Positions 23,330 through 35,100 of a stretch of 64,000 nucleotides of DNA are shown piece after piece (the stretch's first letter is position 1; each line of letters begins with the position of its first letter). Under the pieces are notes generated by a model, which ran no database searches, was not told where the DNA came from, and was given only the letters and a program-made list of their open reading frames with translations. Origin of the DNA: Fulvia fulva (taxonomy: Eukaryota; Ascomycota; Dothideomycetes; Mycosphaerellales; Mycosphaerellaceae); assembly GCF_020509005.1 (NCBI RefSeq), contig NC_063016.1:5332001-5396000 (forward strand), written 5' to 3'. The translations under genes and the position numbers were made by a program.

Positions 23330-24650
23330 CGACTCCTCCCGCTAGCTCCCTATCATCTGGTGTATCTTCATCTGTCCATTGCTTTGTCCTGCTCTGAACA
23401 GGTGTGTTAGCCTCCCTATTGTAGGTATTAGCTCATCTTGCGGCCTTGGTCTCTTGTTTAGGTGAAAGGTCCTTACTGGCTGGTCTTTTTCCCCTACTAA
23501 GAATCTTGCAGGAGTTGTTACTCTTGCTTCCCTCGCCTTCCACTAGGCTGCAAGTCAAGCTAGACATTAGTTTGACCATGCTAGATGTTTCCTTCCGTAA
23601 GCTATACATCTCGTGTCTTCCTTCTTCTTCTAGTACTCCTAGGTTACGTGATCACTAGTATAGTAGGAGCAGACTGGTATAGGTCTGTTACAATTTGGGG
23701 CAATATAGCCATACTGTTGACACTTAAAACATTAGAGGACTCTGTAGTTACTCTGATGTATCTCTGCTTCAAGTCTCTCGTAGTCCTAGAATAGTCCCTA
23801 GTCTAGAACCTTGTTTGCCTAGGCTACAGTTCCTACCTATAAGATAAGAGATAGGGCCTTCTTAGTCTCTTCAATCTTCTTCCTAACCTATGCTACTTTT
23901 GTGATCTATAGTCCTAGGACTGTTGCTTAGTTCTGTCTCTAAAGGCTTGACATGTCTTCTTATATACTAAAGGATCTTAGGACTCTATATATAATAACTA
24001 TATATTGCTAATAGGAGACCTTTACTGTCTTGCTAATCTTTAGTGTCTATTCCTTGTTCATCTCTAGGGTCTTCTTGTCCTATATATAGGCTATAAACAG
24101 TCTTACCCCTCTATTATCTGCCTTTACTCCTACTACCTCCTTTATCCTAAGCTTTTCTACTATCTCCCTTCCTGTTATCTTGCCTACCTCTTCCTTCTCC
24201 TACTAGTCTATAATATATATACGGGCTACCGAACTTTAGGGGGCTAGTAGGGGACTCGTTACTACTATAGTATATGTCTTTAGGCCTTAGGCCTACCTTA
24301 GGTCTTTCTAGAAGGTGTTTTTTATCGCTTCGATTGCTCTATTTATTATAGTTCCTATTTATTGTTTAAGTGCTTTTAGTCCCCCGAGGAGCTTACTTAT
24401 TACCCCTTTTAGTGCTCTTTCTAGGAATTGTCCCTCTTCTACTATTACTATCTCCTCTGCCTCTCTATAAAGCATTCTCTATTCATCTCCTCCTCGTTCT
24501 CTATCTCTTTCCGTCGCCGTCGTCGCTATTCCGAGTCCTCTACCGTAAACAATATCTATCGTCGCGCTATTCTAGGTCCCTATATAGCTAGTCTTTCCTC
24601 TATAATAGGTACTCCTAGAGACCGATATATACCCGTATTATATAGTCTAG
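23330..24650 (-). pseudogene. LINE E ORF1, Gag-like remnant
   Basis: A zinc-knuckle segment is readable at about 23725-23640 (CFKCQQYGYIAPNCNRP), matching the knuckles of LINEs A and D, and the upstream linker and middle domain follow toward 24250. The 5' half is heavily RIPed and not translatable. Plus-strand frames here (for example 24370-24661) are antisense shadows. Confidence 0.65.
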
Positions 24651-24933
24651 GACTTAAATAGCACGTTAATAGAACAATCAATTAATTAATCTTCTAGGTA
24701 TAGTACTAGTCTATAGACCCTATCGACCCTTTAGTACTCCTCGCTCTACGCCTATTTAGGGCTATAGGTTACCCTAGTATAGGGTGATTTTAGAAAAGTA
24801 GTTATGTTGTCCTAGGAAATAAATCCAAAATCCTTCTCTTATTCTTCCCTTAGGAAGTGACGTTTAGATTGAATTTGGATTGAGGTTTCGGCGCTCGGGA
24901 GCGCTAGTCCGGAAGGGGAAGTCGGCCGTACCC

Positions 24934-25073
24934 GGAGCTAAAGAAATAGAGTGAAGAGAACTTTAAGCTATTTAAATTGAATAAGGTAGAACTCTCTTAA
25001 TTCTAGGGGTAGTAACCTACTTTCTAGGTCGTTAGAATGGCCTTAATAAGGCCTTTCGGATACGTCGTGTTTA
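24934..25073 (-). repeat. 5' leader segment shared by LINEs E and F, copy 1
   Basis: About 140 bases (ggagctaaagaaatag... to ...cgtcgtgttta) recur in the same orientation at 30004-30143 with scattered transition differences. Both copies lie upstream of a minus-strand LINE ORF1, so this is most simply a shared 5' UTR/promoter module. Confidence 0.7.
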
Positions 25074-25349
25074 GCGATAGCGCGGTTCGTATTCGTAAGT
25101 AGGCGTTAGTATATAAGTATACTACTTAGAGTCTAGATATTACTACGGATCGCCTTGTTCTTTATTATAATAGAAGGCCTAATATCGTACTCGAATATAG
25201 ATAGATAGATAGATTTGTTATTCCCCTGTTCTAGGACCCTATCCGGCCTATATAGGTATATATCTATTGTTATATACAAAGGGAAACCCGAATAGGTGAA
25301 AACCCTTCCCGCCCCCGACTACTCCTTATCTAGTTTAGCTTTCCCTCTG

Positions 25350-28300
25350 AACGTACGTAGTCTATGTCACTACCCCGTTAGCCCCCGCTCCTAGCCGGTC
25401 TCGTCGCGCTACGTCGTGTCCTCTCTTCCTATACTACTCCTACTAGGCGGTACTATTCTAGCTAGCCCTTCTCTAGTATCTAGTTCGTAATGCGCCGTAG
25501 GTCCTTAGCGTTGTTAAGAAGTACCCTAATCGTCCGGTTCCTCGCCTTTACTATCTACTCCCCCCTTCCTAGCGACCACCTCGGACAGACGAGGAGTACG
25601 TGCCGTACGTTCTAGGAGCGATAGCCGTAGGGGTAGCTAGTATTCGTATATCCTAGAACCTTCCTCTATAATAGGTACCCCTAGAGGCCGATGTGTTCGC
25701 TTCGTAGTTAGGTTGCTATACTACTCTATGCCCTCGTAAGGCGGTAGTAGATAAGCTTCGGGGGGTGCTTGACCGCGGATTTTGTAGCTAACTATTCCTT
25801 AGGTTGTCCCGCTAGCTAAGGGCGTCCACTATGCCCTACAACCTAGTTGTTCCACCTCTCTTTCTATAGTTGCTCTATAAACGATTTCTTACCTTCCTAT
25901 TATATTACTAGCTATTCGTCCCTTGCCCGGTAGTTCGGCTCGTTTCCGGGTCGAATGCCCCTATACGCTAGTACTAATTCGCGGGCCCTTACGACTGTAC
26001 TAGCGATAACCTTCTGTACTAGGTACTATACCGACTTGCCTAAGTAGGAGGTCCGTAGTCCCTAGATATATAGGTCGATCGGCGGTATAGCGGTCTCGTA
26101 CTTAAGTATCCTCGTTAGTATCGACTTATATACCCCGGTGACCTTCCTTAGGCATTGGTTTTAGATCTTCGCTAGCGGCGCGACGAGTCCCTTCGATAGG
26201 CAGGCCCTCTCGCCTAAGGACTATACTTGGCTACTATAGGTAAGGACTGGCCGTATAATAGCCGTATATAGAAGTCGTGACTACCGCAAGTCCGCCCCCT
26301 ATATAGACGTAGTGAGCCTCTAGTATAATGCTATATTCTGTTTAGCTTTCCGTAATATTGCCTATACGTACTTCCTCTACCGTAGCGCCGTGTCTACCTA
26401 TAGTCCGAGGATCCTAAGCTGATTTGCCGGGTTAGTCGTATGCCCCTATATCTAGATAGAAGCTTATATATTGTAGAACCGTGGCCGGCGCGTAAAGTGT
26501 ATCAGATTGTACTTTTCTAGGGCAAACCGAGCCCCGTGCCTCCTAGCCTAGTCCTCGTAGATCTTGTGCTTCTCTTCTAGTAGCCTATAGTTCTCCTTAG
26601 TCGAGGAAGACTACGCTAGGATGTTTATGTCGTCTACGAAGCCGCTCGTAGCGGTGTTCTGGGATTCTAGGGCTAGGAGTAGCGTCGCTATAAAGAAGAG
26701 GAACAGAATAGGTACTAGCGTTAAGCCTTACGGGATTCTAGTATAGACTACTTGAAATAGGCTTCTATACTAGCCGACTAGGATCGACGTACTACGGTTT
26801 TAGAGGTAGGACCGTACGAAGTTAACAAGCTACTTAGGGAGTCCCTTCGACCTTAGGATATAGAGTAGCCGCGGGTATAACACGTAGTCGAAGGCTCCCG
26901 ATATATCTAGGCTAAGTAAGGAAGCCACCTTGTCCCTATTCTTATACTAGATAGCCTTTACCTAAGAGGTGATAAGTTCTATCGCGGATAGCGTCGATCG
27001 CTATAGGCGCGCACCTATCTAGGTGTCCGGGAGTAGGGAGTGTTCCTCTACCGCCTCGGAGAGTCTCGTTATAACTAGCTTCTTAAGCGCCTTCCTAAGA
27101 GTGTTAAGGAGCGCAATTAGGCGGTACGACTTTACCTACGTATAGTCTTCCTTCTACGGCTTACGTAGGACTACTGTCGTCGATTGTTTAAAAGCTATCG
27201 GGTAGTACCCGGTCTATAGGTAGGCGTTGAAGATCGCTATAACTACTAGGGCTAGTTGATCTCTACACTTCTTTAGTAGCTCGTTTAGGATCCTATCCGG
27301 CCCCGGGGCTTTCTTCGCCGGCAACTTCCTTAGTATAGCGGTAACTTCTCCCTCGGACACCTCCTATTAGACCGCGATGCTAGGGGCTAGGGGAGTAGAG
27401 CTGTTTATGTCGCTTAGATCAGCCTCGACTAGGGGCGGGAAGAACTTGCTAGCTAGTAGACGCGCCTTAGCCTCGGGGTCGCTAACCGGGCTACTAGGCG
27501 ATTGTAGCGCTAGGATAGAGAAGGAGGGGCCCTATATAGGGTCCTATCGGGCCTATTTCGCTAGCTTCTATATCCTCTCTAGCTTGCCGGCGATTTCTTC
27601 TACTATAGCCCTCTAGCCGACTGCTTTCTCTCTTCGTATTATAGCTTTCTTCTGTTAGTATACCTCCCTATATACGTTCTAGGCCTCCTCGCTATAGCTG
27701 CTCGTCTATACCCGGCGGGCTCTCCTTACTTCTCTTACTACCGTAGTGTACTCCGGCGTCTAGTATAGTTTAGACTATATCGTTAGTTAGGTAAGCGGAA
27801 CGTGAAGTAAGGTCGCTTTTCTTATTTCGTCTATTAACCCCTAGACTGCTTCGTCTATCTCGTCTTTACTATTGTATTGCTACTACGCGATCTAGACTAG
27901 CCTCTTAGAGTTATCGAGGTACGCCTAGATGTTGGCCTAGTAGGCCTTTCCCTAGTTTAGCTTAGGGGTTCTCGCTAGTATACGTTGTATCTATATCGTA
28001 ATAGAGGTCCTAACTAGTATATAGTCTAACGACGCCTCGAGTTTATGTTCGATCCTATAGTAGGTTACCGTATAGTAGTAGCTATCTAAGATCTAGGAGA
28101 GGTCGATCGTGCCTTAGAGTCCCCCTCTCTTCTAGGTGCCTAGGTCCTTCGGGGTATTAAGGGCAATTGCGTTGCTCGCTATCAAGTCGAGTACTTCGTC
28201 GGCTATAGGGTGCGGCTACATAAGGCTTTCCTAGGAAGGGTAGTGTATATTGAAGTCTCCTACTACGATATAGCACCCTTGTCTCTTAAGCGTACTGTCT

Positions 28301-28690
28301 AGGTGTCTATAGACCCCTAGGTCGCGGCTAGACCTCGAGGCTAGCGGTTATATATATAGGTTATGTATCTAGGTACTACCTACGTAGAGGGAGGTAATAT
28401 TGCCCCCGCCTTCTTCGTCTACGTAGTATACTACCTCCCAGTCGGATTCTAGTATATCCTTACTGATATAGAAGCACGTACGGGGTCTACCGTCGCCTCG
28501 TAGGTATGTCGTGTAGCCTAGTGACTTGTAGGTCGTTAGTCTCTTATAGTACGGGTTAATCTATAGCTCCTAGATTGTAAGGACGTAGTAGACGCGCGGG
28601 TCCGCCTCGTGTAGGAAATGGTTCTAGACTATATCCTTGCTATAGTTGACGTTATACTAGATGATACTAAGCGTATCGAGGCTAGTTATC
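25350..28690 (-). pseudogene. LINE F ORF2 remnant
   Basis: Endonuclease at about 28690-28000 and reverse transcriptase at about 27400-26550, recognisable on the minus strand by the GPDRIL-type motif near 27300, the SLDISGAFDYV-like motif near 26900 and FVDD near 26640. The C-terminal knuckle is near 25640. No open piece exceeds about 60 codons. The frame is continuous apart from stops. Confidence 0.7.
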
Positions 28691-28749
28691 GGCATCGATA
28701 ATCATTTCCTCTATATTGTCCTATGTCCTACTACCCTATACGTCCTAGT

Positions 28750-29950
28750 CTACGCCTATCGGCTATATACTAAAGGGGAGCCGGGCCTAGTTAGATTCCC
28801 TCGCCGTAGCTAGCAGAGCACGTGGCCTCCCGTACGCCCTAGGTTACGTATCCTTTATATCGTTCTCGGCCCTAGGGCGCTTATACCCGACCGCCGCTAG
28901 TTAGTTCCGGTATAGGCTAGCCTTACGGTTGCCGTAGAATCTTAGGGCGACGGTTCTATTTGTGATTGCCTTGTTTTTCGCTAGTTTCCGCTATAGGCAT
29001 TCCGTACTATACGATAGGTAGTGCCCCGGACAGTTCGCGTACCGTCTCGTAGTCGATATATAGTCCCTAGACATATAGTCTCCTATATAGTTCGAGTAGG
29101 CCTACTTGTTTATACACGTGTAGGTTTGGTGTCTATACTATTAGCATTTGAAGTATTGGAGGACACAAAAGGATAAGGAGTGCTTTTCTACTATCTTAAG
29201 GCTATATTGCTAGACTAGGCCTTGTTCTATCGCTAGATCCGCCGCTTTCGCGTCTTATAGCTATACTATTAGCGCCGAGGCCTTCTTGCCTTCTAGCCAT
29301 TTCCTATAGAGCCAAGTCGCCTTCTAGATTAGAGAGTTAAGAGTGACCGGGTTGTCCTCTTAGAGAGCGCGTAGGTGACCCTAGTTAGTTAGGTCAAACT
29401 CCTTAGGCATGTCGTGGACTAGGATCGTAAATTGTTTTGTTAAGACCTTCGCTAATACCGCAACCTTAGATGCCTACTGTAGCTATACCTCTAGGTGCCT
29501 CCTAGTAGTAGTAGAGCTAGTATAGATCTATAGAGTGCCGTTAGACTATTAGTTCACTACGACCACCCCTAGTTAGTTAATTCGTTAGGCGAGCTCCTTG
29601 TTCGATAGCTTCGTAACTTCGGCCTAGTCTTCCTTTACTATAATACGGATCGTAACTATATCGTACGTTAGGCGGGGGCCTAGTATCGATGCCGCGACCG
29701 ATACCTAGCTATAGGGGTGTTAATTCCGGGTGGCCTTGCTAATCGCCTAGGACGTCGTCCTTATTTCTTATTGCCCTCGGTAATACGATAGTATAAGCGC
29801 CGTACGTAGCTAAGTGATCATTACCTATAGAGACCGGTAAGGGAGCTGATCGTTAGTTTATATACTTTTTACGTCCTCTATAAGTTGCTACTAGTTGTCT
29901 TAGGGGGGCTTTGCCTATAGGGTCGTAGGCGCCGTTAGTACCGTAGCCTA
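28750..29950 (-). pseudogene. LINE F ORF1 remnant
   Basis: Position between the endonuclease and the 5' leader, and a knuckle-like region at about 29150-29030, fit the ORF1 of this clade. Most Cys codons are mutated. Assignment relies on element layout more than on sequence. Confidence 0.5.
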
Positions 29951-30003
29951 GGCTACTATTACCTAGGAGTTGCCTAATGTAGCTAGGCACCTCCGCGGCG
30001 TTT

Positions 30004-30143
30004 AGAGCTAAAGAAATAGGGTGAAGAGAGCTTTAAGCTATCTAGATTAAATGAGGTAGAACTCCCTTAGTCCTAGGGGCAGTGGCCTACTTTATATATC
30101 GTTAGAATAGCCTTAATAAGAGCTTTCGAATGTGTCTTGTTTT
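30004..30143 (-). repeat. 5' leader segment shared by LINEs E and F, copy 2
   Basis: Direct-repeat partner of 24934-25073 (agagctaaagaaataggg... to ...cttgtttt). It lies just upstream of LINE F ORF1. Confidence 0.7.
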
Positions 30144-30190
30144 GGCGCAGAGATCGATTAGCGCCGTATATAAGGTTCGTACTCGAATAT

Positions 30191-30343
30191 ACTATAAGTA
30201 TCTACCGCGTCTTCTATAGCCCTATAAAGTAATAAGGGAATAGAAGATAACCTTAGCGTTAAACTACGCGAAGGTACCTAAACCCCCTTCTACTTTACCG
30301 AGCGCGGCTCTACGAACAATATAGTAGGTATAATAATAGTCTA
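30191..30343. other. RIPed spacer
   Basis: TpA-rich sequence up to the solo LTR. No coding sense found. Confidence 0.4.
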
Positions 30344-30578
30344 TATTAAGATGTAGTATCTTAAAGGGAGTCAACAATTAGGAAGTGATCTAGTAGCCTA
30401 AGACATCTACGATAACTTAGCTTATAGGGAGATACCTTCTCTCTCCTTTAGCTTAGATAGATATCTAATATAATTAATATATTAGTTCCTAATATATTGC
30501 TATATGCTCGTACTATTAGTCAGTTAAAGATTGATCTCTTACTCTACTCCGCTACTATCAATCCGTACCTATTTAATA
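30344..30578 (+). repeat. Copia solo LTR, RIPed, with target duplication
   Basis: A 235 bp copy of the LTR of the Copia element next door (starts TATTAAGATG, a mutated TGTTAAGATG; ends TTTAATA). It is flanked by a perfect 5 bp duplication GTCTA (30339-30343 and 30579-30583). No internal sequence is present, so it is the scar of LTR-LTR recombination. Almost all differences from the clean LTR are CA to TA or TG to TA. Confidence 0.9.
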
Positions 30579-30583
30579 GTCTA

Positions 30584-30888
30584 ATTAGCTACGAGATTTA
30601 GCGGTATTACCTTCTTAGTAGATTACTTATAAGGCCTCTTTAGTATAGGTATAGATATTACCTTCGCTACCCTCTTCTTACTCTTAATAGTAGTATTAAT
30701 AATCTTCTTAGTAGTAGCGTCGTTAGCGATGTTTATCCTTATACCCTTCTAGGCTTTCTAATTAATAGTAGACTTATTAATAATATACTAAGCGTATTAA
30801 GAGTACTTTACGTAAGTAGTAGCTTCTTCCGCCTTAATCTTACGCTTACGGCGAGTAATAGCCTTACGGGCTTCGATATTATCTACCT
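30584..30888 (-). pseudogene. Old unrecognised coding-like sequence (left part)
   Basis: This was contiguous with 36511-36688 and 36928 onward before the insertions. On the minus strand the pieces read as one lysine-rich, low-complexity protein-like frame (for example ARKAITRRKRKIKAEEA near 30860) broken by TAG. I do not recognise the family; a transposon protein is likely from context only. Confidence 0.4.
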
Positions 30889-31124
30889 TGTTAAGATGTA
30901 GCATCTCAAAGGGAGTCAACAATCAGGAAGTGATCTGGCAGCCTGAGGCATCCACAATGACTCAGCTTGTAGGGAGATACCTTCTCTCCCCTTTAGCTTA
31001 GATAGACATCTAACACAATCAACATATTGGTTCCTGATATATTGCTGCATGCTCGTGCTATTAGTCAGTTGAAGATTGATCTCTTACTCCACTCCGCTGC
31101 CATCCACCCGTACCTGTTTCAACA
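30889..31124 (+). repeat. Copia 5' LTR
   Basis: 236 bp, TGTTAAGATG...TTTCAACA. The transcription start and the R/U5 boundary lie here but cannot be placed by eye. Confidence 0.95.
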
Positions 31125-31139
31125 GGTTATGAGCCCGGG
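31125..31139 (+). promoter_or_regulatory. Copia primer-binding site, half initiator-tRNA type
   Basis: Directly after the LTR, ggttatgagcccggg is complementary to the anticodon stem-loop of eukaryotic initiator tRNA-Met (its GGGCTCATAACC around the CAT anticodon) and not to a tRNA 3' CCA end. Drosophila copia is known to prime from a tRNA-iMet fragment at the same kind of site. Confidence 0.8.
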
Positions 31140-31548
31140 TTTGTGTAGGAATAAGAGCAACCTATATCAGTACAGGTTACTTGTATCCCTTGCTATCGTA
31201 GCAGAAAACATCTGGGAATCAGAAGTCTACCCCGTCTATCCTATCAAGGAGCTTAGTTCGATACTAAGTGATAGGTAACCCAGACAAGGACTCTGTGCGG
31301 CTTACTCAAAGCCAATACCTTGAAGATACTCTGTAGGCAGAACTGCATCGAGATACTATCAAGAAGGACTTCAAGTAAGTCATTTGAAGCTCTGCTAGGA
31401 GAGACAGACCTGTGTCCTAGCCCCGAGACCTCACACCGCTCCTTCTTTACTTTACCAAGCAGGCCTTGGTATCCACACCTACGAACTTTCCCATTCTACA
31501 CCAGAAGCCTCAGCAGGATCTGAGCCACCACCTTGGAACATACACACC

Positions 31549-32106
31549 TTGTTTCATTACATCCAATTTATTATGGATTCATACCAAGAGAAGACAGAGG
31601 AGAAGGGAGGCAAAATCCCAATTCTTGGGAGGGACAATTGGAAGAGATGGTTCAACCTTCAGAGATACAAGATGGAGAGCCAATCAGCATTCTTTGCAAT
31701 TGATGACCTAATGGAAGTGTCTTTTGACAACATCAAGGGCAAGACTCTGAAACTCCAAGAAGAGGCTACAACCAAAGAGATCCTCAATACGCCAACATGG
31801 ACAAGACACAATGCAGTATGCAACTTCAGTATCCTTAGTAGGATCACAGAAGAAGATGAATTTGAGCTTGAGGGCTCATGTGAATCTGGAAGAGCTGCTG
31901 AGAAGTGGGTGTATCTCTGGAACAAGTATAGCCAGGTGCTACCAACCCATGCACATGAGCTCACAAAGCAATTTGTGACCTTTGAGATGAGTGAAGAGTT
32001 CACCATCAGATCTGCATGGACACACCTGGTTTCTCTTGGAAAAAGGATTGCTGATGTTGACCCAGAGGGTCAGCATTACAGGAAAGCTGATGTGAGGATG
32101 ACCTAG
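31549..32106 (+). CDS. Copia Gag N-terminal part, ended by an in-frame TAG
   Basis: 185 codons from ATG 31549; a second in-frame ATG at 31573 (MDSYQEKTEEKGG) is an equally good start. The sequence is a Copia capsid-type Gag (LGRDNWKRWFNLQ, then FEMSEEFTIRSAWTHLVSLGKRI). It stops at TAG 32104-32106, and the same frame then continues (LLSSLPPDYHVARDTIMAQ) into the next entry without shift. The stop falls inside the Gag domain, at a position where CAG or TGG is likely, so it is most simply a RIP-type nonsense mutation that splits an original single Gag-Pol frame of about 1550 codons. Confidence 0.85.
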   Translation: MFHYIQFIMDSYQEKTEEKGGKIPILGRDNWKRWFNLQRYKMESQSAFFAIDDLMEVSFDNIKGKTLKLQEEATTKEILNTPTWTRHNAVCNFSILSRITEEDEFELEGSCESGRAAEKWVYLWNKYSQVLPTHAHELTKQFVTFEMSEEFTIRSAWTHLVSLGKRIADVDPEGQHYRKADVRMT

Positions 32107-32154
32107 CTCTTAAGCTCACTGCCACCTGACTACCATGTAGCCAGGGATACTATC

Positions 32155-35100
32155 ATGGCTCAGCCAAAGATGGATCATGAAAGGACCTTAAAGATCCTTG
32201 AAGCTCAAGAAGCCAGGTTGGATCCCTCTAAGGCTGAGTATGGCATGGCAGCCACCTGGGTCAAGCCCTCAGGTCTAGCAAGACCACTCTCCTGCCTTCT
32301 CTGTGAGAAGGATCATCTGATCAAGGACTGCCCTAGTTTGCCTGAGGCAAGAAAGGTCCTTAGATCTCATTCCCAACCACCATCTTCCCAGAATACAACA
32401 CATGTCAAGAAGAAGAGAACTCCACCACCCACTTCAAGGAGGACACCAAGAGAGAAGTCCTCTATGGAAGAACTTAAGAAAATGGTGAAGAAACTCAGCT
32501 CTGACATGCTGTCACTCCAGAAGAACCAGGCCCAGTCTTATACCTCTAAAGCAAAGAAGACTGGAAAAGGTTTCTCCGCCCAAGAGTCACTATGCAGCTC
32601 ATCCCCAGAGACAATGTCTGATGATGATGAGTATGATGAAGTGGCTCACTCAACTGCAGAAGTCCAAGGCAAGTTCCCCTCGTCAGAGTGGTTACTTGAC
32701 TCCTGTGCTTCATCCCATATGACTGACCAAAGCTGCCTCTTTAGATCTATGACTCCCTTGACAAGGAAGAAATGGATCAAAGTGGGAGGTGGGTTTTTAT
32801 TGGCCACTCATATTGGGAATGCAGAGATGGGTGGGAGAGCTGGCAGAAAAGTTGTTTTGGAAGATGTCCTGCTTGTACCCAAGCTAGGAGTGAACCTGGT
32901 TTCATGGAACCAGTTTAGCAAGCAGTTTGGTGTGCAACCTCCATCATTTTCTCTTGTTTCCCCCTCTGGTGAGACTGTTGTCCAGACAAAGCTCCTTGGG
33001 GGGGTTCCATTCATTGATGAGATTTCTCCTCTCCTACAAGAACGGGCACATTACTCATCATGTGCACCACCAATAGAGAATGCCTTTGTGACTGCTCAAT
33101 CAGAGACCGACCTGAAGCAGTGGGAGCTTTGGCATAGAAGATTTGCACACTTTGGGAAGAATTTGCTCCAGAATCTTCACAAGGTAACAGACTTGAAAGA
33201 ACCCATTCCTATCCCTAAGGATGGCTTTCACCAGTGCAGAGTATGCTCAATAGCAAAGATGAAGAAGTACAAAGGCAAAGTTACAGAGAGAAGACCTGAA
33301 AGACTTGCCCTTGTATCTATTGACATATGTGGCCCACTACCAATCTCAAGACTAGGATTCAAATACTGGCTTGAGATTGTTGACAACTTCTCTAGGAAGA
33401 AGTGGACCTTTCCTCTTAGGAAAAGAGAAGATGCTCCAGTTGCTCTCCAGAACTGGAAGATCAAAGCAGAGAGGAAATCATCAGCGCAGCTGAAAGCAGT
33501 AAGACTTGACAATGCAAAAGAACTTATTGCATTAGTGAAGCAGTGGGAGAAGGATTTGGGGATTGGGCTCGAGCCGACTGAGGCATACAACTCTCTACAG
33601 AATGGACCAGTTGAGAGGTCAATACAAACCTCAGAGGACTCTATAAGGGCAATGCTTGAAGAGGCTAAAATGCCGGTTGAATTTTGGCCTGAAGCACTAG
33701 AGGCCCAAACTTATATGAGGAACAAACTGCCAAATGGCCCAGATTACGATGGGTTCAAGGTTTCACCAGATGAGGCTTTTGATGGTATCAAACCGACCAT
33801 CAACCATTTGAAAGTTTGGGGATGCAAAGCTGTTGTCTATATGGACACAAGATCCCAACCTCAATGGGCAAGAAGTGACAAGCTAATGAATAGGGGTAAA
33901 GAAGCAGTGTTTATTGGGTATGTTGAAAACACAGCTAAAGCCTGGCTCTTTTGGGAACCAGACATGAGAGCTGTTAAACAACACACACATGCAGACTTCT
34001 TTGAGGACCAGCCTGGAGGTGATATGGGTCTCAATGTTCCAACATTGAATCTACCAAGCAGTGCACCAGCTAGGAAGCCCTTAGGAAGGCCGAGGAAGAA
34101 CGTATCCTTAGGACAATCTACCTACCATTCAGGCGTCCATCAGAGCCCCCCCGAAATAGATCAGCCAATTGAGAGCCCTAAAGTCGCTCAGCCGAGAAAG
34201 CTGTTTGTGCAACTTCCCCAGCCTCCGGAGAACGTAGGGGAATTTCAGAAAATCGATCAGCCAATTGAGAGAAGCTCCCTAGATCCCCAGGAAATAGACG
34301 TTACTAGGTCACAAGTGACGGTCCCTAAATCATCCCTTGGAAAGAGAAAGGCTGACTATGATGTTGAGGGCTATGACATGAAACAGAAAGCCCCAAGATC
34401 CATGGTCCCTAAGCCCGAACTAACCACTGAAGTGGGAGAAGCAATGGACCTCTCAGAGAACCTTGCTGCTTTTCACCAAGCTTTCTTTGCAGCCATGCAA
34501 TCAGTGGACAGTTCAATACCATGGGATAGCGAATTCCTGGAAGAAGTTGAGGAAATGGCCTTTGCAGCAACTGTAGAAGCCATTGCATACAAGCAAGAGG
34601 TCCCAATCCCAAAATCCTACAAGGATGCTGTGAATGACAAGAAATGGGGACATCTTTGGAAGGAAGCAATCCAAAAGGAACTAGATGCTCTACAGAGTAA
34701 CAACACCTGGGAAAATTCTGTTCCACCAAAAGGAGCAAATCTGGTTACATCAAGATGGGTCTTTGATATTAAGAGAAGCATTAGTGGAGCTATTGAAAAG
34801 TTCAAGGCTAGACTAGTTGCAAGGGGCTTCTCACAGAAGTTTGGTGTTGACTTTATGGAGACATTTGCACCTACAGTAAGACAGGACACCCTTAGGGTGT
34901 TTATGGCTATTGTGTGTAAGAAGGATCTTCATCTTCACCAAGTGGATGTGAACAATGCATTCACAGAAAGCACCCTCCATGAAGACATCTTCATGTTACC
35001 ACCACCAGGAGTTGAGCTTCCACCAAACATGGTGTTCAAAATCCTCAAAAGCTTGTATGGACTTAAGCAAGCAGCTAGAGATTGGAATCAACTCTGTGTG

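Larger units (their letters stand above)
19690..25195 (-). mobile_element. LINE E, Tad1-like, unevenly RIPed
   Basis: Minus-strand LINE: 3' tail at about 19679-19691, 3' UTR motif aacccgagtaacgggtgaaaacc at about 19728-19750, ORF2 at about 23260-19900, ORF1 at about 24650-23330, and a 5' leader probably reaching to about 25195. The leader contains a ~140 bp segment (24934-25073) shared with LINE F. The body 19750-23800 is lightly mutated with only occasional TAG, while 23800-25195 is heavily RIPed. Confidence 0.8.
25198..30190 (-). mobile_element. LINE F, Tad1-like, full length, heavily RIPed
   Basis: Minus-strand LINE with GATA tail (25198-25215), 3' UTR carrying aacccgaataggtgaaaacc, ORF2 at about 28690-25350, ORF1 at about 29950-28750 and 5' leader to about 30190. 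Reverse transcriptase motifs are at about 27310-26600 (GFVDDINILA at about 26640). TAG stops occur in almost every line. Two truncated copies of the same family are in the window, at 9575-10443 and 49246-49957. Confidence 0.8.

Noticed and set aside
32104..32106. Programmed stop read-through as the Gag/Pol switch of the Copia element
   Set aside because: The stop is inside the Gag domain, upstream of the zinc knuckle, and is a RIP-type codon; kept only as an alternative.
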